A stretch of 64,000 bases of DNA from Rhodovulum adriaticum (GCF_004345735.1 NZ_SLXL01000002.1:310001-374000), one strand, 5' to 3'. Shown: positions 53,768-63,315, numbered from the stretch's first letter. The notes: a model not told the origin generated them from the letters alone. Numbers and translations: made by a program.

Positions 53768-53873
53768 CCATCATTCCTATGGCACGGATGAGACCGGGTT
53801 GGCTGTAGGTCGGACCGTCTGAAAGCGCGTTGCAAACCGCCGCCCCTGCCGACCCCGCCGTTACGGCGTCGCC

Positions 53874-54185
53874 TCAGAACCGTTCGGCGCGCAGCACTTG
53901 TGCGTCGGTCACGCAGACCACGCCGATATGCCGCTCAACCACCTTGAAGGCGGCGTCGAGCAGCGCGTCCAGCTTGTCGGGGCGGATCAGGCAGACCACT
54001 TGCACCATGCCCGTTCCGCGGCTGATCTGGCCGTCCCGGCTCCAGTTGCCCGACCGGCCCGATCCGCCCAGCACCGGCAAGACCGACCACCCCGTCACAT
54101 CGGCCGTTTCCAGCGCCTCCGTCAGGCGGCGCAGCATCACCTGTTCAATCGTGATCTCGACCCGCTTGGCATCATGAGTTTGCAT
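53874..54185 (-). CDS. sbtB: PII-like regulator SbtB
   Basis: A 103-residue PII-superfamily protein. It pairs with sbtA downstream of it by one intervening base (TGA-T-ATG), so the two are co-translated. SbtB proteins bind cAMP or adenine nucleotides and inhibit the SbtA bicarbonate transporter in cyanobacteria. The C-terminus ends RAERF and lacks the CGPEGC redox loop of cyanobacterial SbtB. A glycine/serine-rich T-loop-like stretch (VLGGSGRSGNWSRDGQ) is present. Function is inferred from the pair. Confidence 0.85.
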   Translation of the reverse strand: MQTHDAKRVEITIEQVMLRRLTEALETADVTGWSVLPVLGGSGRSGNWSRDGQISRGTGMVQVVCLIRPDKLDALLDAAFKVVERHIGVVCVTDAQVLRAERF

Positions 54186-54186
54186 A

Positions 54187-55152
54187 TCAGGATCCTATCA
54201 CGGTCTTTGCCACCGTCAGGTAGATCGGCAGCCCCAGAACCAGGTTGAACGGAAACGTCACCGCCAGCGACAGCGTCAGGTAGATGGAGGGGTTGGCCTG
54301 CGGCACCGCCACACGCATCGCCGCGGGCACCGCGATATAGGACGCAGAGGCCGACAGGGTCATCAACAGCATCGTACCACCCGCCGAAAGCCCCACGACA
54401 AGCGACGCCAACAACCCCGCCCCCGCCCCCAGCAGGGGCATCAGCACCCCGAACCCTATGGCGCCGCGATCCAGCACATCGGCCTTGCGCAGACCCCGCC
54501 CGGCGATCAGCCCCATATCCAGCAGGAACAGGCACAAGACGCCCTGGAACGGGGAAACGATAAAGGATTCTATCCGGCTCAACCCCTCGGCCCCCGTCGC
54601 GATGCCGATGACGAACGCCCCCAGCAGCAGCACGATCGATCCGTTCAGCAGGATCTCGCGCCACAGGTCCGCGCTCATCTCTGTCTGGTCCGACCCGCGC
54701 GAGATCAGCCAAAGCGCGGACAGAATCGCCGGGGCCTCCATCGCGGCGGCCACGGCGACCATGTACCCCTCGGACGAGAGGCCCGCATCGGCCAGGACGG
54801 TCGTTGCGGCAACGAATGTCACGATGGAAATCGACCCGTAATGCCCGGCAACGGCCGCGGCGTCGGTCCGGGACATCCCCGACAGGAGGCGCAACAGCGC
54901 AAAACCCAGAAGCGGCAGGCTGAACGATAGGACGACGCCCATCAACAAGGTCAGACCCAGCTTCAGGTCGATCCCATGCTCTGCCAGGCTGGCGCCACCC
55001 TTGAACCCGATCGCGAACAGCAGATAGATCGAAATCCCCTTGGCCACCGCCTCGGGCACCGCAAGGTCCGAGCGCGCCAGCGCCGCGCCCAGCCCGAGAA
55101 CGAACGACAAGACGATGGGCGACAGCAGGTTCGCAAGTGCGAGGTCGAGCAT
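54187..55152 (-). CDS. sbtA: Sodium-dependent bicarbonate transporter SbtA-like protein
   Basis: A 321-residue membrane protein of the SbtA (DUF897) family with about ten helices. It begins MLDLALANLLSPIVLSFVLG. Typical segments are GISIYLLFAIGFKGGASL, GHYGSISIVTFVAA, LLDMGLIAGRGLRK and ASASYIAVPAAMRVAVP. The family imports bicarbonate with Na+. It is paired with SbtB. In a heterotroph or mixotroph it may supply bicarbonate for anaplerotic carboxylation; carbon-concentrating use cannot be judged here. Confidence 0.9.
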   Translation of the reverse strand: MLDLALANLLSPIVLSFVLGLGAALARSDLAVPEAVAKGISIYLLFAIGFKGGASLAEHGIDLKLGLTLLMGVVLSFSLPLLGFALLRLLSGMSRTDAAAVAGHYGSISIVTFVAATTVLADAGLSSEGYMVAVAAAMEAPAILSALWLISRGSDQTEMSADLWREILLNGSIVLLLGAFVIGIATGAEGLSRIESFIVSPFQGVLCLFLLDMGLIAGRGLRKADVLDRGAIGFGVLMPLLGAGAGLLASLVVGLSAGGTMLLMTLSASASYIAVPAAMRVAVPQANPSIYLTLSLAVTFPFNLVLGLPIYLTVAKTVIGS

Positions 55153-55366
55153 CCGGGTTGTCCTTGTTCCTGCGCGGCGGGTGGGAATTTCGGGATCGTT
55201 CCCCAATGGGACAATGCCACGTTACCGCCGTCAAGGCCATCAGGGGCGCCGCGCGACCGGGGTCTTGCGCGCGGGGTTCGTGACGGCCAGACGCCTGACA
55301 ATGCGGGCGTGATTGGCCGGCACGGCCATCTGGCCGGGGCATCTCTGTCTTGCCCGCCCGACACGG

Positions 55367-55399
55367 AAAAGGGGCGCGCCCCGCGGCACGCCCCGTTTT
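55367..55399 (-). terminator. Candidate terminator of ubiK
   Basis: A GC-rich stem (GGGGCG/CGCCCC arms) lies within 55371-55394; on the minus strand it is followed by TTTT (55367-55370). It sits 22 bases past the ubiK stop. Confidence 0.5.
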
Positions 55400-55420
55400 C
55401 AGCCGGGCAAGCGGTCCGAC

Positions 55421-55660
55421 TTACTTGCCTTCCAGCGCGTCCAGCCGGGCCTTCAGCGCCTCGTTTTCTTCGCGGGCTTTCTGGGCCATGGCGCGCACGG
55501 CCTCGAATTCCTCGCGGGTCACGAAATCGCGGTCGGCCAGCCAGCGGTCCAGCATGCTGCGCATCGCGGTTTCGGCCTCTTCCTTGGCGCCCTGGGCCAC
55601 GCCCATCGCGTTGGTCATCAGCTTCGACATGTCGTCGAGAAATTTGTTCCGGGTCTGCAT
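55421..55660 (-). CDS. ubiK: UbiK/YqiC-type ubiquinone accessory factor (BMFP)
   Basis: A 79-residue protein of the BMFP (YqiC/UbiK) family. It has an amphipathic helix N-terminus ([21 protein letters not shown]) and a coiled coil C-terminus ([21 protein letters not shown] to [11 protein letters not shown]). In E. coli UbiK assists aerobic ubiquinone synthesis by binding UbiJ and lipids. Here it is divergent from lgt. The family match is good by pattern and length. Confidence 0.88.
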   Translation of the reverse strand: MQTRNKFLDDMSKLMTNAMGVAQGAKEEAETAMRSMLDRWLADRDFVTREEFEAVRAMAQKAREENEALKARLDALEGK

Positions 55661-55759
55661 CGTGAGCCTCTGGCGTTACATTCGCCCCCTATATGGGCCG
55701 CATCGGGCATAACCTCAAGCTTGACTTCGACCGCGCGCAGCACTGACAAGGGTCCCGAC

Positions 55760-56653
55760 ATGCAGGCCGTCCTTCACTTCCCCGACATCAGCCCCGAGAT
55801 CTTTTCGATCTCGATCCTTGGCATCGAGTTTGCGCTGCGCTGGTACGCGCTGGCCTATATTGCCGGTATTTTGTTGGGGTGGCGGCTGATCGTGTCGCTG
55901 GTCCGCACCCCGCGGCTGTGGCCCGCCGAACGCGCCCCGATGACGCCCGCCCAGGTGGAAGGGTTACTAACCTGGATCATCCTTGGGGTGATTCTCGGCG
56001 GGCGCTTGGGCTTCGTGTTCTTTTACAAACCCATGCACTACCTGTCCCACCCTTGGGAAATCCCGATGATCTGGCAGGGCGGCATGGCGTTTCACGGCGG
56101 GCTGCTGGGGGTGATGCTGGCGTTGGTGCTGTTCACCCGCAAGCACAGCATCCCGCTGCTGTCGGCCTCGGACGCGCTGGCGGTGGCAACGCCTGCGGGC
56201 CTGCTCTTTGGCCGGATCGCCAATTTCATCAATGCCGAGCTGTGGGGCCGCCCCTCGGATGTGCCCTGGGCCGTCGTGTTTCCGGGGGAGCTGGCGCAAT
56301 ATTGCCCCGGCTGGGATCAGATGCCCTGCGCGCGCCACCCCTCGCAACTGTATGAGGCGGCGCTGGAGGGGCTGGTGCTGGGCGTGCTGGTTCTGTGGCT
56401 GGCCTGGCGGCGCGGCGCACTGAAACGGCCGGGTCTGATCGCCGGGGTCTTCTTTACCGGCTACGGGCTGGCCCGGATGTTCGTCGAGCTGTTCCGGCAG
56501 GCGGATTTCCAGTTCATCACCCCGGATAACCCGATGGGCCATGTCGTGCAGTGGCACGGGCTGGGCCTGAGCATGGGGCAGGTGCTGTCGCTGCCGATGG
56601 TCATCCTGGGCCTGGCCCTGTTGGCCATCGCGGCCCTGCGGCGCCCGGCATGA
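55760..56653 (+). CDS. lgt: Prolipoprotein diacylglyceryl transferase
   Basis: A 297-residue inner-membrane enzyme with seven helices that attaches diacylglycerol to the lipobox Cys of prolipoproteins. Hallmarks are MAFHGGLLG, the Lgt signature [15 protein letters not shown] and HPSQLYEA. The ATG at 55760 lacks a strong ribosome-binding site; longer in-frame forms add non-conserved sequence. It overlaps the next gene by ATGA. Together with lolCD it completes a lipoprotein-biogenesis theme in this window. Confidence 0.96.
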   Translation: MQAVLHFPDISPEIFSISILGIEFALRWYALAYIAGILLGWRLIVSLVRTPRLWPAERAPMTPAQVEGLLTWIILGVILGGRLGFVFFYKPMHYLSHPWEIPMIWQGGMAFHGGLLGVMLALVLFTRKHSIPLLSASDALAVATPAGLLFGRIANFINAELWGRPSDVPWAVVFPGELAQYCPGWDQMPCARHPSQLYEAALEGLVLGVLVLWLAWRRGALKRPGLIAGVFFTGYGLARMFVELFRQADFQFITPDNPMGHVVQWHGLGLSMGQVLSLPMVILGLALLAIAALRRPA

Positions 56654-57711
56654 CCCCGCTGGCCGACCTCCTGGCCCGGCGGATCGCGGCCACCGGGCCG
56701 ATCACGGTGGCCGATTACATGGCCGAATGCCTGTTGCATCCCGAGCATGGCTATTACACCCGGGCCGAGCCCTTTGGCGCGGCGGGCGATTTCACCACGG
56801 CGCCGGAAATCAGCCAGATGTTCGGCGAATTGATCGGGCTGTGGCTGGCGCAGGTCTGGCTGGACCAGGGCGCCCCTGTCCCCTTTACCCTGGCAGAGCT
56901 GGGGCCGGGCCGGGGCACATTGATGGCCGACGCACTGCGTGCCACCCAGGGCGTGCCCGGCTTTCACCAGGCCGCGCAGATACACCTGGTCGAGGCCGCA
57001 CCGCGCCTGCGCGCCGCCCAGAAAGACGCGCTGGAGGGCTATGCCGTCACCTGGCACGACACGGTGGATGGCCTGCCCGACGCCCCCCTGTTCGTGATCG
57101 CGAACGAGTTTTTCGATGCCCTGCCGATCCGCCAGTTTCAGCGCGACGCGCAGGGGTGGCGCGAACGGCAGGTCGGGCTGGTGGACGGTGCGCTGACCCT
57201 GGGCCTGTCGGCCCCCGCGCCCCTGGCCGAACTGGATCATCGCCTTGCCGATACCCGACCGGGCGAGATCGTGGAAACCTGCCCGGCCGCAGCGCCCACG
57301 GTCGCCGCATTGGCCACGCGCATCGCCGCCCATGGCGGGGCGGCGCTGATCGTCGATTACGGCGACTGGCACGCGCGCGGGGATACGCTGCAGGCGCTCT
57401 ACCGTCACGCCTACGACCCGCCGCTGGCCCACCCCGGGCAGGCCGACCTGACCGCCCATGTCGATTTTGCGGCCCTGGCCCGCGCAGCCACCGGCCTTAG
57501 GGTCAGTGCGATGACGCCCCAGGGCGTGTTCCTGGAACGGCTGGGTATCACCGCCCGGGCGCAGGCGCTGGCGCGCGGTCTGACCGGGGCGGCGCTGGAA
57601 AGTCATATTGCCGCACATCGCCGCTTGACCCATCCGCAGGAAATGGGAACCCTCTTCAAGACACTCGCGCTGACCCCGGCGGACGCGCCCGCCCCCCCAG
57701 GACTGGACTGA
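56650..57711 (+). CDS. NDUFAF7/MidA-type SAM-dependent methyltransferase
   Basis: A 353-residue methyltransferase of the NDUFAF7/MidA (DUF185) family. The N-terminal signature is [19 protein letters not shown], motif I is [13 protein letters not shown], and [15 protein letters not shown] is the family-specific active region. The mitochondrial homologue methylates an Arg of complex I subunit NDUFS2, so a role in respiratory complex I assembly is plausible. Start 56650 overlaps the lgt stop, and its stop overlaps the pgeF start. Confidence 0.9.
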   Translation: MTPLADLLARRIAATGPITVADYMAECLLHPEHGYYTRAEPFGAAGDFTTAPEISQMFGELIGLWLAQVWLDQGAPVPFTLAELGPGRGTLMADALRATQGVPGFHQAAQIHLVEAAPRLRAAQKDALEGYAVTWHDTVDGLPDAPLFVIANEFFDALPIRQFQRDAQGWRERQVGLVDGALTLGLSAPAPLAELDHRLADTRPGEIVETCPAAAPTVAALATRIAAHGGAALIVDYGDWHARGDTLQALYRHAYDPPLAHPGQADLTAHVDFAALARAATGLRVSAMTPQGVFLERLGITARAQALARGLTGAALESHIAAHRRLTHPQEMGTLFKTLALTPADAPAPPGLD

Positions 57712-58466
57712 TGACGCTGGAAATCCTGACCTCTGACGCCTTGGCCCCGCTGCGCCACGGGTTCTTTACCCGCCGGGGGGGGGCGTCCTCGGGCATCTTC
57801 TCGGGTCTGAACTGCGGCGGCGGATCCTCGGACCAGTCCGAGGTGGTGGCCATCAACCGCGGCCGGGTGGCCGGTGCGATGGGGGTGGAGCCCGAACATC
57901 TGGTCACCGCGCACCAGGTGCATTCCGCCGATGTCGCAGCGCTGGATGCCCCCCCGACGGACCGGCCGCAGGTGGACGGGCTGGTCACCGACCGCCCCGG
58001 CCTGGCGCTGGCGGTGCTTACCGCCGATTGCCAGCCGGTGCTGTTCGCCGACCGCGCGGCCGGCGTGATCGGCGCGGTTCACGCAGGCTGGCGCGGCGCG
58101 CTGAACGGCATCCTGGAGGCCACACTGGACGCGATGGAGGGGCTGGGCGCGGCCCGCGCCGACATTGTGGCCGCCATCGGCCCGACGATCAGCCAAAGCG
58201 CTTACGAGGTCGGGCCGGAATTCCTGGCAACCTTCGTCGCCGACGACACGGACAACACCCGCTTCTTTGCCAACGGCCAGGGCGACCGGATGCTGTTCGA
58301 CCTGCCCGGCTATTCGCTTGCCCGCCTGCGCGCCGCCGGGATCGGGCAGGCGCTGTGGACCCGGCACTGCACCTATTCCGATCCGGCGCGCTTCTTTTCC
58401 TTTCGCCGCAGCGTGCACGCGAAAGAGGCCGATTACGGCCGCCTGATCTCTGCCATCCGGCTGTAA
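57711..58466 (+). CDS. pgeF: Peptidoglycan editing factor PgeF (laccase domain)
   Basis: A 251-residue YfiH/LACC1-family protein. The zinc-binding residues lie in HQVHSADV (His), LTADCQPVLFAD (Cys) and GAVHAGWRGALNGI (His). PgeF hydrolyses misincorporated L-Ser from UDP-MurNAc peptides in E. coli; the human homologue LACC1 is a purine metabolism enzyme, so an additional role cannot be excluded. The start uses TGATG overlap with the preceding gene. Confidence 0.9.
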   Translation: MTLEILTSDALAPLRHGFFTRRGGASSGIFSGLNCGGGSSDQSEVVAINRGRVAGAMGVEPEHLVTAHQVHSADVAALDAPPTDRPQVDGLVTDRPGLALAVLTADCQPVLFADRAAGVIGAVHAGWRGALNGILEATLDAMEGLGAARADIVAAIGPTISQSAYEVGPEFLATFVADDTDNTRFFANGQGDRMLFDLPGYSLARLRAAGIGQALWTRHCTYSDPARFFSFRRSVHAKEADYGRLISAIRL

Positions 58467-58599
58467 GGCCGGACCCGAAAACGCCCCATTCTATGCCCTG
58501 CTCTGCCCAAGACCTGCCCCAAAGCCGGGGCAGGATAAGGTCAATGGGGCTGGTCGAGCAGCAAAGGCCGCCCGGAACGCCTGGAAAAGGAGCGACGCC

Positions 58600-58719
58600 A
58601 TGAAAAAGAACAACCGCTGGATGGCCTGGATCATCGCCGAAAGCGCCAAGCCGATGCATGCCCTGCCCTGGGAACGCAGCGCGCGCCACATGCCCGCAGC
58701 AACCCGCGAAGCAGTCTGA
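58600..58719 (+). CDS. 39-residue small protein
   Basis: A short ORF beginning MKKNNRWMAWIIAESAK and ending AATREAV, 39 residues in all. The ribosome-binding site is excellent (AAGGAG, seven bases before the ATG), codon use matches its neighbours, and a strong hairpin follows about 45 bases later. Basic, with Trp/Pro residues around MHALPWERSARHM. The gene is too short for standard gene finders and probably goes unannotated; similar small basic proteins occur in Rhodobacterales by my recollection. Function unknown. Confidence 0.7.
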   Translation: MKKNNRWMAWIIAESAKPMHALPWERSARHMPAATREAV

Positions 58720-58764
58720 GAATACGACACGCCCGACGCCGGGGCAGATCCCCGGTCCGGCAAG

Positions 58765-58793
58765 ACGGCCCCGCCCCGGCGGGGCCGTTTGCA
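58765..58793 (+). terminator. Terminator after the 39-residue gene
   Basis: An 11-base GC arm pair, ACGGCCCCGCC (58765-58775) and GGCGGGGCCGT (58778-58788), is followed by TTTGCATTT. Confidence 0.7.
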
Positions 58794-59007
58794 TTTCGCG
58801 CGGGGACGAATCACCCGGCGGGCCGAATATGGCGGGATTGGACCCGGCGCCAGAAACAATCCGCGCCCTGCCCCGATCATTCCCCCGGGGATCGGGGCGA
58901 AACCAAGGCAAGTTTTGACAAGAGCCCCCCAATTGGACAAGTTGCCGACAGTCTCTCTGCATCCGGTGGGGGCGCCGCAGATGTGACAGACCGAAAGGAC
59001 TGATCGC

Positions 59008-59796
59008 ATGGGAAGCCACGACCGGAGGGCTGCCGAACTGGCGGCGCAACGCCTGGACCATACGGGCAAGAAGACTGGAAACGCTCGCCTGGACCGGCGG
59101 CCTCAGCGCAGCATGCCTCTGATGCGCAGATATGAGGCCGCCGGACTGGTCTCTGCCGACAAGGTGGCCGAACGCGTCCGCATCCTGCCCGCCGATCCGC
59201 ACCTGGACGAGGCTTTTTGCGCCTTTACCCATGGCACGCTGATCGCCACCCCCGATGGCCCCGTCGCGGTCGAGGATCTGGTGCCGGGCATGCTGGTGCG
59301 CACGGCCGATGCTGGTTTGCGTCCTCTGGTCTGGATCGGCTCTACCCTGCTGCCCCCCGCGCCCGAAAGCGGGCCGCAGATGACCCGTTTCATCGCCGAG
59401 GGTCTGGGGATCGACCGGCCGATGGCCGATCTGGTCCTGGGGCCGCGCGCCCGCGTGGTCAGCCAGCATCACGGGTGCCACGCCCTGTGCGGCGGCCCCT
59501 CTGCCCTGGTGCCAGCAGCGACGCTGACCGATGGCCATGCCGTGATTTCACTGCGCGTGGTCCGCCCGATGCGCGTCTATCACCTGGGGCTGTTGCGCCA
59601 CCACATCCTGGTGGCAAACGGGGTCGAGGTCGAAAGCTATCACCCCGGCGAAAACGCGATGGCGCGCCTGGACCCGTCCCTGCAAGAGGCGTTCCTGGAG
59701 CTTTTCCCGCACCTTCATGGCACCGGCGATTTCGGACCGTTGGTCATGCCCCGGCTCAGCACCCACGAGGCCGAGAGCCTGCGCGGCGCGGCCTGA
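59008..59796 (+). CDS. Stand-alone Hint-domain protein
   Basis: A 262-residue protein of the Hint_2 (hedgehog/intein) type common in Rhodobacterales. The first catalytic Cys region is FCAFTHGTLIATPDGPVAVEDL (Cys 71), followed by VPGMLVRTADAGLRPLVWIG and the later histidine-rich VYHLGLLRHHILVANGVEVES. About 70 N-terminal residues are basic and hydrophilic, not a recognised adhesin or repeat region. Typical family proteins carry an N-terminal secreted domain that is released by self-cleavage; none is present here, so the role is unknown. Confidence 0.82.
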   Translation: MGSHDRRAAELAAQRLDHTGKKTGNARLDRRPQRSMPLMRRYEAAGLVSADKVAERVRILPADPHLDEAFCAFTHGTLIATPDGPVAVEDLVPGMLVRTADAGLRPLVWIGSTLLPPAPESGPQMTRFIAEGLGIDRPMADLVLGPRARVVSQHHGCHALCGGPSALVPAATLTDGHAVISLRVVRPMRVYHLGLLRHHILVANGVEVESYHPGENAMARLDPSLQEAFLELFPHLHGTGDFGPLVMPRLSTHEAESLRGAA

Positions 59797-59799
59797 CCC

Positions 59800-60300
59800 T
59801 CAGGCCGACCGGCCCAGCCGTTCCTCCAGCACGTCGAAGGGCACGCCGGGCGCGTCCTTGGCGCAGCGGATCACCAGCGAGGTCTTGACGCTGGCCACAT
59901 TGTCGGCGGCGGTCAACTCCTCGGTCAGAAAGCTCTGAAAGGTCGACAGGTCCGGCGCCACGCATTTGAGGATGAAATCGACCTCGCCATTCAGCATGTG
60001 GCATTCGCGAACCAGCGGCCAGTCGCGGCAGCGCGCCTCGAACGCCTTCAGATCGGCCTCGGCCTGGCTTTGCAGGCCGACCATGGCAAAGACCTGCACC
60101 TCAAAGCCCAGCTCGCGGATATCGACATCGGCATGGTAGCCGCGGATGAAACCCGCCTCCTCCAGCGTGCGCACGCGGCGCAGGCAAGGCGGCGCCGAGA
60201 TACCGACGCGACGGGCCAGTTCCACATTGGTCATGCGTCCATCGGCCTGCAATTCCGACAGGATCTTGCGGTCGATGGCATCGAGTCTACTGCCCGACAT
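59800..60300 (-). CDS. Lrp/AsnC-family transcriptional regulator
   Basis: A 166-residue regulator. The N-terminal winged helix-turn-helix spans [19 protein letters not shown] to [19 protein letters not shown]. The C-terminal RAM domain includes [17 protein letters not shown] and the [14 protein letters not shown] effector-binding strand. Such regulators sense amino acids. It is divergent from trxB across 186 bases containing a GCGCAA(N)ATATT direct repeat, a possible autoregulatory site. Target genes unknown. Confidence 0.93.
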   Translation of the reverse strand: MSGSRLDAIDRKILSELQADGRMTNVELARRVGISAPPCLRRVRTLEEAGFIRGYHADVDIRELGFEVQVFAMVGLQSQAEADLKAFEARCRDWPLVRECHMLNGEVDFILKCVAPDLSTFQSFLTEELTAADNVASVKTSLVIRCAKDAPGVPFDVLEERLGRSA

Positions 60301-60347
60301 CCCTGCTCCTCTTGGCTTTTGCAGATCATATGCGCATGGGTTTTGGT

Positions 60348-60380
60348 GCGCAATATTGTTTCACGCACGCGCAAGATATT
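60348..60380. promoter_or_regulatory. Direct repeat in the Lrp-trxB intergenic region
   Basis: GCGCAATATT (60348-60357) and GCGCAAGATATT (60369-60380) are separated by 11 bases and lie roughly one helical turn-and-a-half apart in an A/T-richer region. They are about 50-80 bases upstream of the Lrp start and more than 100 upstream of trxB. It is a candidate Lrp-family binding site. Confidence 0.35.
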
Positions 60381-60486
60381 TAAACGCTCCGGCGCGCGGC
60401 GACCTGCGGCGAATGGGCACGCAAGGGCTTTCGCGTCAGGTCCGCCGGGACTATATCGGGCGCGACCGATACTCAAGGAGGCAGAG

Positions 60487-61431
60487 ATGGGCGAGACGAA
60501 GCATTGCAAGGTTCTGATTATCGGCTCTGGCCCGGCGGGTTACACCGCAGCGGTCTATGCCTCGCGCGCGATGCTGGACCCCGTCCTGATCCAGGGCCTG
60601 CAGCCCGGCGGTCAGCTGACCATCACCACCGAGGTTGAGAACTGGCCCGGCGAGTCGGAAATCCAGGGCCCCGACCTGATGCAGAAGATGGAAGCCCACG
60701 CCCGCGCCATGGGGGCGGAAATCGTGTCCGACTATATCTCCAGCCTCGACCTGTCCGCCCGCCCCTTTACCGCCCAGGCCGATAGCGGCACCACCTATAC
60801 CTGCGACGCACTGATCCTGGCGACGGGGGCCCAGGCGAAATGGCTGGGCCTGCCCTCGGAAGAGAAATTCAAGGGCTTTGGGGTTTCCGCCTGCGCGACC
60901 TGCGACGGCTTTTTCTACCGTGGACAAGAGGTCGTGGTCGTGGGGGGCGGCAACGCGGCCGTGGAAGAGGCCCTGTTCCTGACCAATTTCGCCTCCAAGG
61001 TGACGCTGATCCATCGCCGGGACGAACTGCGCGCCGAAAAGGTGCTGCAACAACGCCTGTTCAAGAACCCCAAGATCGAATGCCTGTGGCATCACACGGT
61101 GGACGAAATCCTGGGCACCGAGAACCCGCTGGGCGTAGAGGCCGTCCGCGTCAAGCATGTGGATAGCGGCGAAACCCAAGAAATCCCCTGCAAGGGCTTC
61201 TTTGTCGCCATCGGCCATGCGCCGGCCTCGGAACTGGTGGCAGACCAGCTGGAAACCCATATGGGCGGCTATGTCGTCACCCAGCCCGACAGCACGGCCA
61301 CCTCGATCCCCGGCGTGTTCGCGGCTGGCGACCTGACCGATCACAAGTACCGCCAGGCGGTCACCTCGGCCGGGATGGGCTGCATGGCCGCGCTGGAGGC
61401 CGAACGCTTCCTCGCCGAGCAAGAGGACTGA
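60487..61431 (+). CDS. trxB: Thioredoxin reductase
   Basis: A 314-residue FAD/NADPH enzyme. FAD-binding [18 protein letters not shown], active-site [13 protein letters not shown] (CATC), NADPH-binding [16 protein letters not shown] and the FAD-pyrophosphate [16 protein letters not shown] are all present. AAGGAGG lies before the ATG at 60487. It is divergent from the Lrp-type regulator and followed by sat/cysC in the same direction after 142 bases. Confidence 0.96.
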   Translation: MGETKHCKVLIIGSGPAGYTAAVYASRAMLDPVLIQGLQPGGQLTITTEVENWPGESEIQGPDLMQKMEAHARAMGAEIVSDYISSLDLSARPFTAQADSGTTYTCDALILATGAQAKWLGLPSEEKFKGFGVSACATCDGFFYRGQEVVVVGGGNAAVEEALFLTNFASKVTLIHRRDELRAEKVLQQRLFKNPKIECLWHHTVDEILGTENPLGVEAVRVKHVDSGETQEIPCKGFFVAIGHAPASELVADQLETHMGGYVVTQPDSTATSIPGVFAAGDLTDHKYRQAVTSAGMGCMAALEAERFLAEQED

Positions 61432-61453
61432 CACGCTACGCCGGTTGTGCGTC

Positions 61454-61476
61454 CTTTTCGCCGCAGCTGCGAAAAG
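61454..61476 (+). promoter_or_regulatory. CTTTTCGC...GCGAAAAG dyad between trxB and sat-cysC
   Basis: A perfect 8-bp inverted repeat, CTTTTCGC (61454-61461) and GCGAAAAG (61469-61476), with a 7-base spacer lies 98 bases before the sulfate-assimilation gene and 22 after trxB. Without a T-run it is more likely an operator or leader hairpin than a terminator. Confidence 0.45.
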
Positions 61477-61573
61477 AGATCGGCGCCGTCTTGAAACCGT
61501 CCGCATTTCAGCGCTAGGCCGCGCGCAAATCGCGGCCCGCCATCCGGCTTTCCGTCAAGAAAGAGTTGAAGCA

Positions 61574-63289
61574 ATGTCCACATCCCTTTCCAACCTCGCC
61601 CCCATCCCCGAGTTGTATGTTTCCGCCGAAAGCGCCCAGAAACTGAAGGTCGAGGCTGGCGACCTGCCCAGCTGGGATCTGAACCCGCGCCAGATCTGCG
61701 ATCTGGAACTGCTGATGAACGGCGGCTTCTACCCGCTCAAGGGCTTCCTGGGCGAGGAGGATTATAACGGCGTCGTGGAAGACATGCGCCTGGCCGACGG
61801 GACGCTGTGGCCGATCCCGATCACGCTGGACGTGACCGAGGATTTTGCCGAAAAGCTGGAACTGGGACAGGACATCGCCCTGCGCGACCAGGAAGGGGTG
61901 ATCCTTGCGATTCTCAGCGTCACCGATCGCTGGGTGCCCAACAAGGTGCGCGAGGCCGAAAAGGTATTCGGCGCCGACGATCTGGCCCACCCGGCGGTGA
62001 ACTACCTGCACCACACCGCCGGCAAGGTCTATCTGGGCGGCCCGATCACCGGCATTCAGCCGCCCACCCATTACGATTTCCGCTCGCGCCGCGACACGCC
62101 CAATGAACTGCGCGCCTATTTCCGCAAGCTGGGCTGGCGCCGCATCGTGGCCTTCCAGACCCGCAACCCGCTGCACCGTGCGCACCAGGAACTGACCTTC
62201 CGCGCCGCGAAAGAGGCGCAGGCCAACCTGTTGATCCACCCGGTCGTCGGCATGACGAAACCGGGCGACGTGGACCATTTCACCCGCGTGCGCTGCTACG
62301 AGGCGGTGCTGGACAAATACCCCCAGTCCACCACCACGATGAGCCTGCTGAACCTGGCCATGCGCATGGCCGGCCCGCGCGAGGCAGTGTGGCACGGCCT
62401 GATCCGCCGCAACCACGGCTGCACCCATTTCATCGTCGGCCGCGACCATGCCGGCCCGGGCAAGAACAGCGCGGGCGAGGATTTCTACGGCCCCTATGAC
62501 GCGCAGGAACTGTTCCGCCAGCACCAAGACGAAATCGGCCTGGAAATGGTCGACTTCAAGCACATGGTCTACGTGCAGGAACGCGCGCAATACGAACCCG
62601 CCGACGAGATCGAAGAGGGCGTGACGGTCCTGAACATCTCGGGCACCGAACTGCGCCGCCGCCTGGCCGAGGGTCTGGAAATCCCCGAATGGTTCTCCTT
62701 CCCCGAGGTGGTCAGCGAACTGCGCAAGACCAAGCCGCCGCGCTCGCAGCAGGGCTTCACCGTCTTCTTCACCGGCCTCAGCGGTTCGGGCAAATCCACT
62801 ATCGCCAACGCGCTGATGGTCAAGCTGATGGAAATGGGCGGCCGCCCTGTCACGCTGCTGGACGGCGACGTGGTGCGCAAGCACCTGTCCTCGGAACTGG
62901 GTTTCTCCAAGGAACACCGCGACATCAACATCCGCCGGATCGGCTATGTCGCCAGTGAGATCACCAAGAACGGCGGCATCGCGATCTGTGCGCCCATCGC
63001 GCCCTACACCGCCACCCGCCGCGCCGTGCGCGAGATGATCGAACAATACGGCGCCTTCTGCGAGGTGCATGTCGCCACGCCCCTTGAGGAATGCGAGCGC
63101 CGCGACCGCAAGGGCCTGTACAAGCTGGCCCGCGAAGGCAAGATCAAAGAGTTCACCGGCATCTCCGACCCCTACGAGGCGCCCGAGACCCCCGAACTAT
63201 GCGTCGACACAACCGGCGTGGACGTGGACAATTGCGCCCACCAGGTGATCCTCAAGCTGGAAAGCATGGGGCTGATCGCGGGCAACTGA
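61574..63289 (+). CDS. Bifunctional sulfate adenylyltransferase/adenylylsulfate kinase
   Basis: A 571-residue fusion. The N-terminal ATP sulfurylase (about 1-390) has the HxxH region QTRNPLHRAHQEL, then VGRDHAGPGKN. The C-terminal APS kinase (about 395-571) has the P-loop FTGLSGSGKSTIANAL and the GDVVRKHLSSELGFS lid. It converts sulfate to PAPS in two steps. This sat-cysC order is typical of many alphaproteobacteria. No upstream ribosome-binding site of strength is seen. A perfect hairpin terminator follows. Confidence 0.95.
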   Translation: MSTSLSNLAPIPELYVSAESAQKLKVEAGDLPSWDLNPRQICDLELLMNGGFYPLKGFLGEEDYNGVVEDMRLADGTLWPIPITLDVTEDFAEKLELGQDIALRDQEGVILAILSVTDRWVPNKVREAEKVFGADDLAHPAVNYLHHTAGKVYLGGPITGIQPPTHYDFRSRRDTPNELRAYFRKLGWRRIVAFQTRNPLHRAHQELTFRAAKEAQANLLIHPVVGMTKPGDVDHFTRVRCYEAVLDKYPQSTTTMSLLNLAMRMAGPREAVWHGLIRRNHGCTHFIVGRDHAGPGKNSAGEDFYGPYDAQELFRQHQDEIGLEMVDFKHMVYVQERAQYEPADEIEEGVTVLNISGTELRRRLAEGLEIPEWFSFPEVVSELRKTKPPRSQQGFTVFFTGLSGSGKSTIANALMVKLMEMGGRPVTLLDGDVVRKHLSSELGFSKEHRDINIRRIGYVASEITKNGGIAICAPIAPYTATRRAVREMIEQYGAFCEVHVATPLEECERRDRKGLYKLAREGKIKEFTGISDPYEAPETPELCVDTTGVDVDNCAHQVILKLESMGLIAGN

Positions 63290-63315
63290 GCCACGGCGCG
63301 CATCGCCTGACAACT

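Noticed and set aside
53593-53835. A short minus-strand frame across the tRNA-Cys gene
   Set aside because: It reads through the tRNA; the RNA gene has a complete cloverleaf and CCA.
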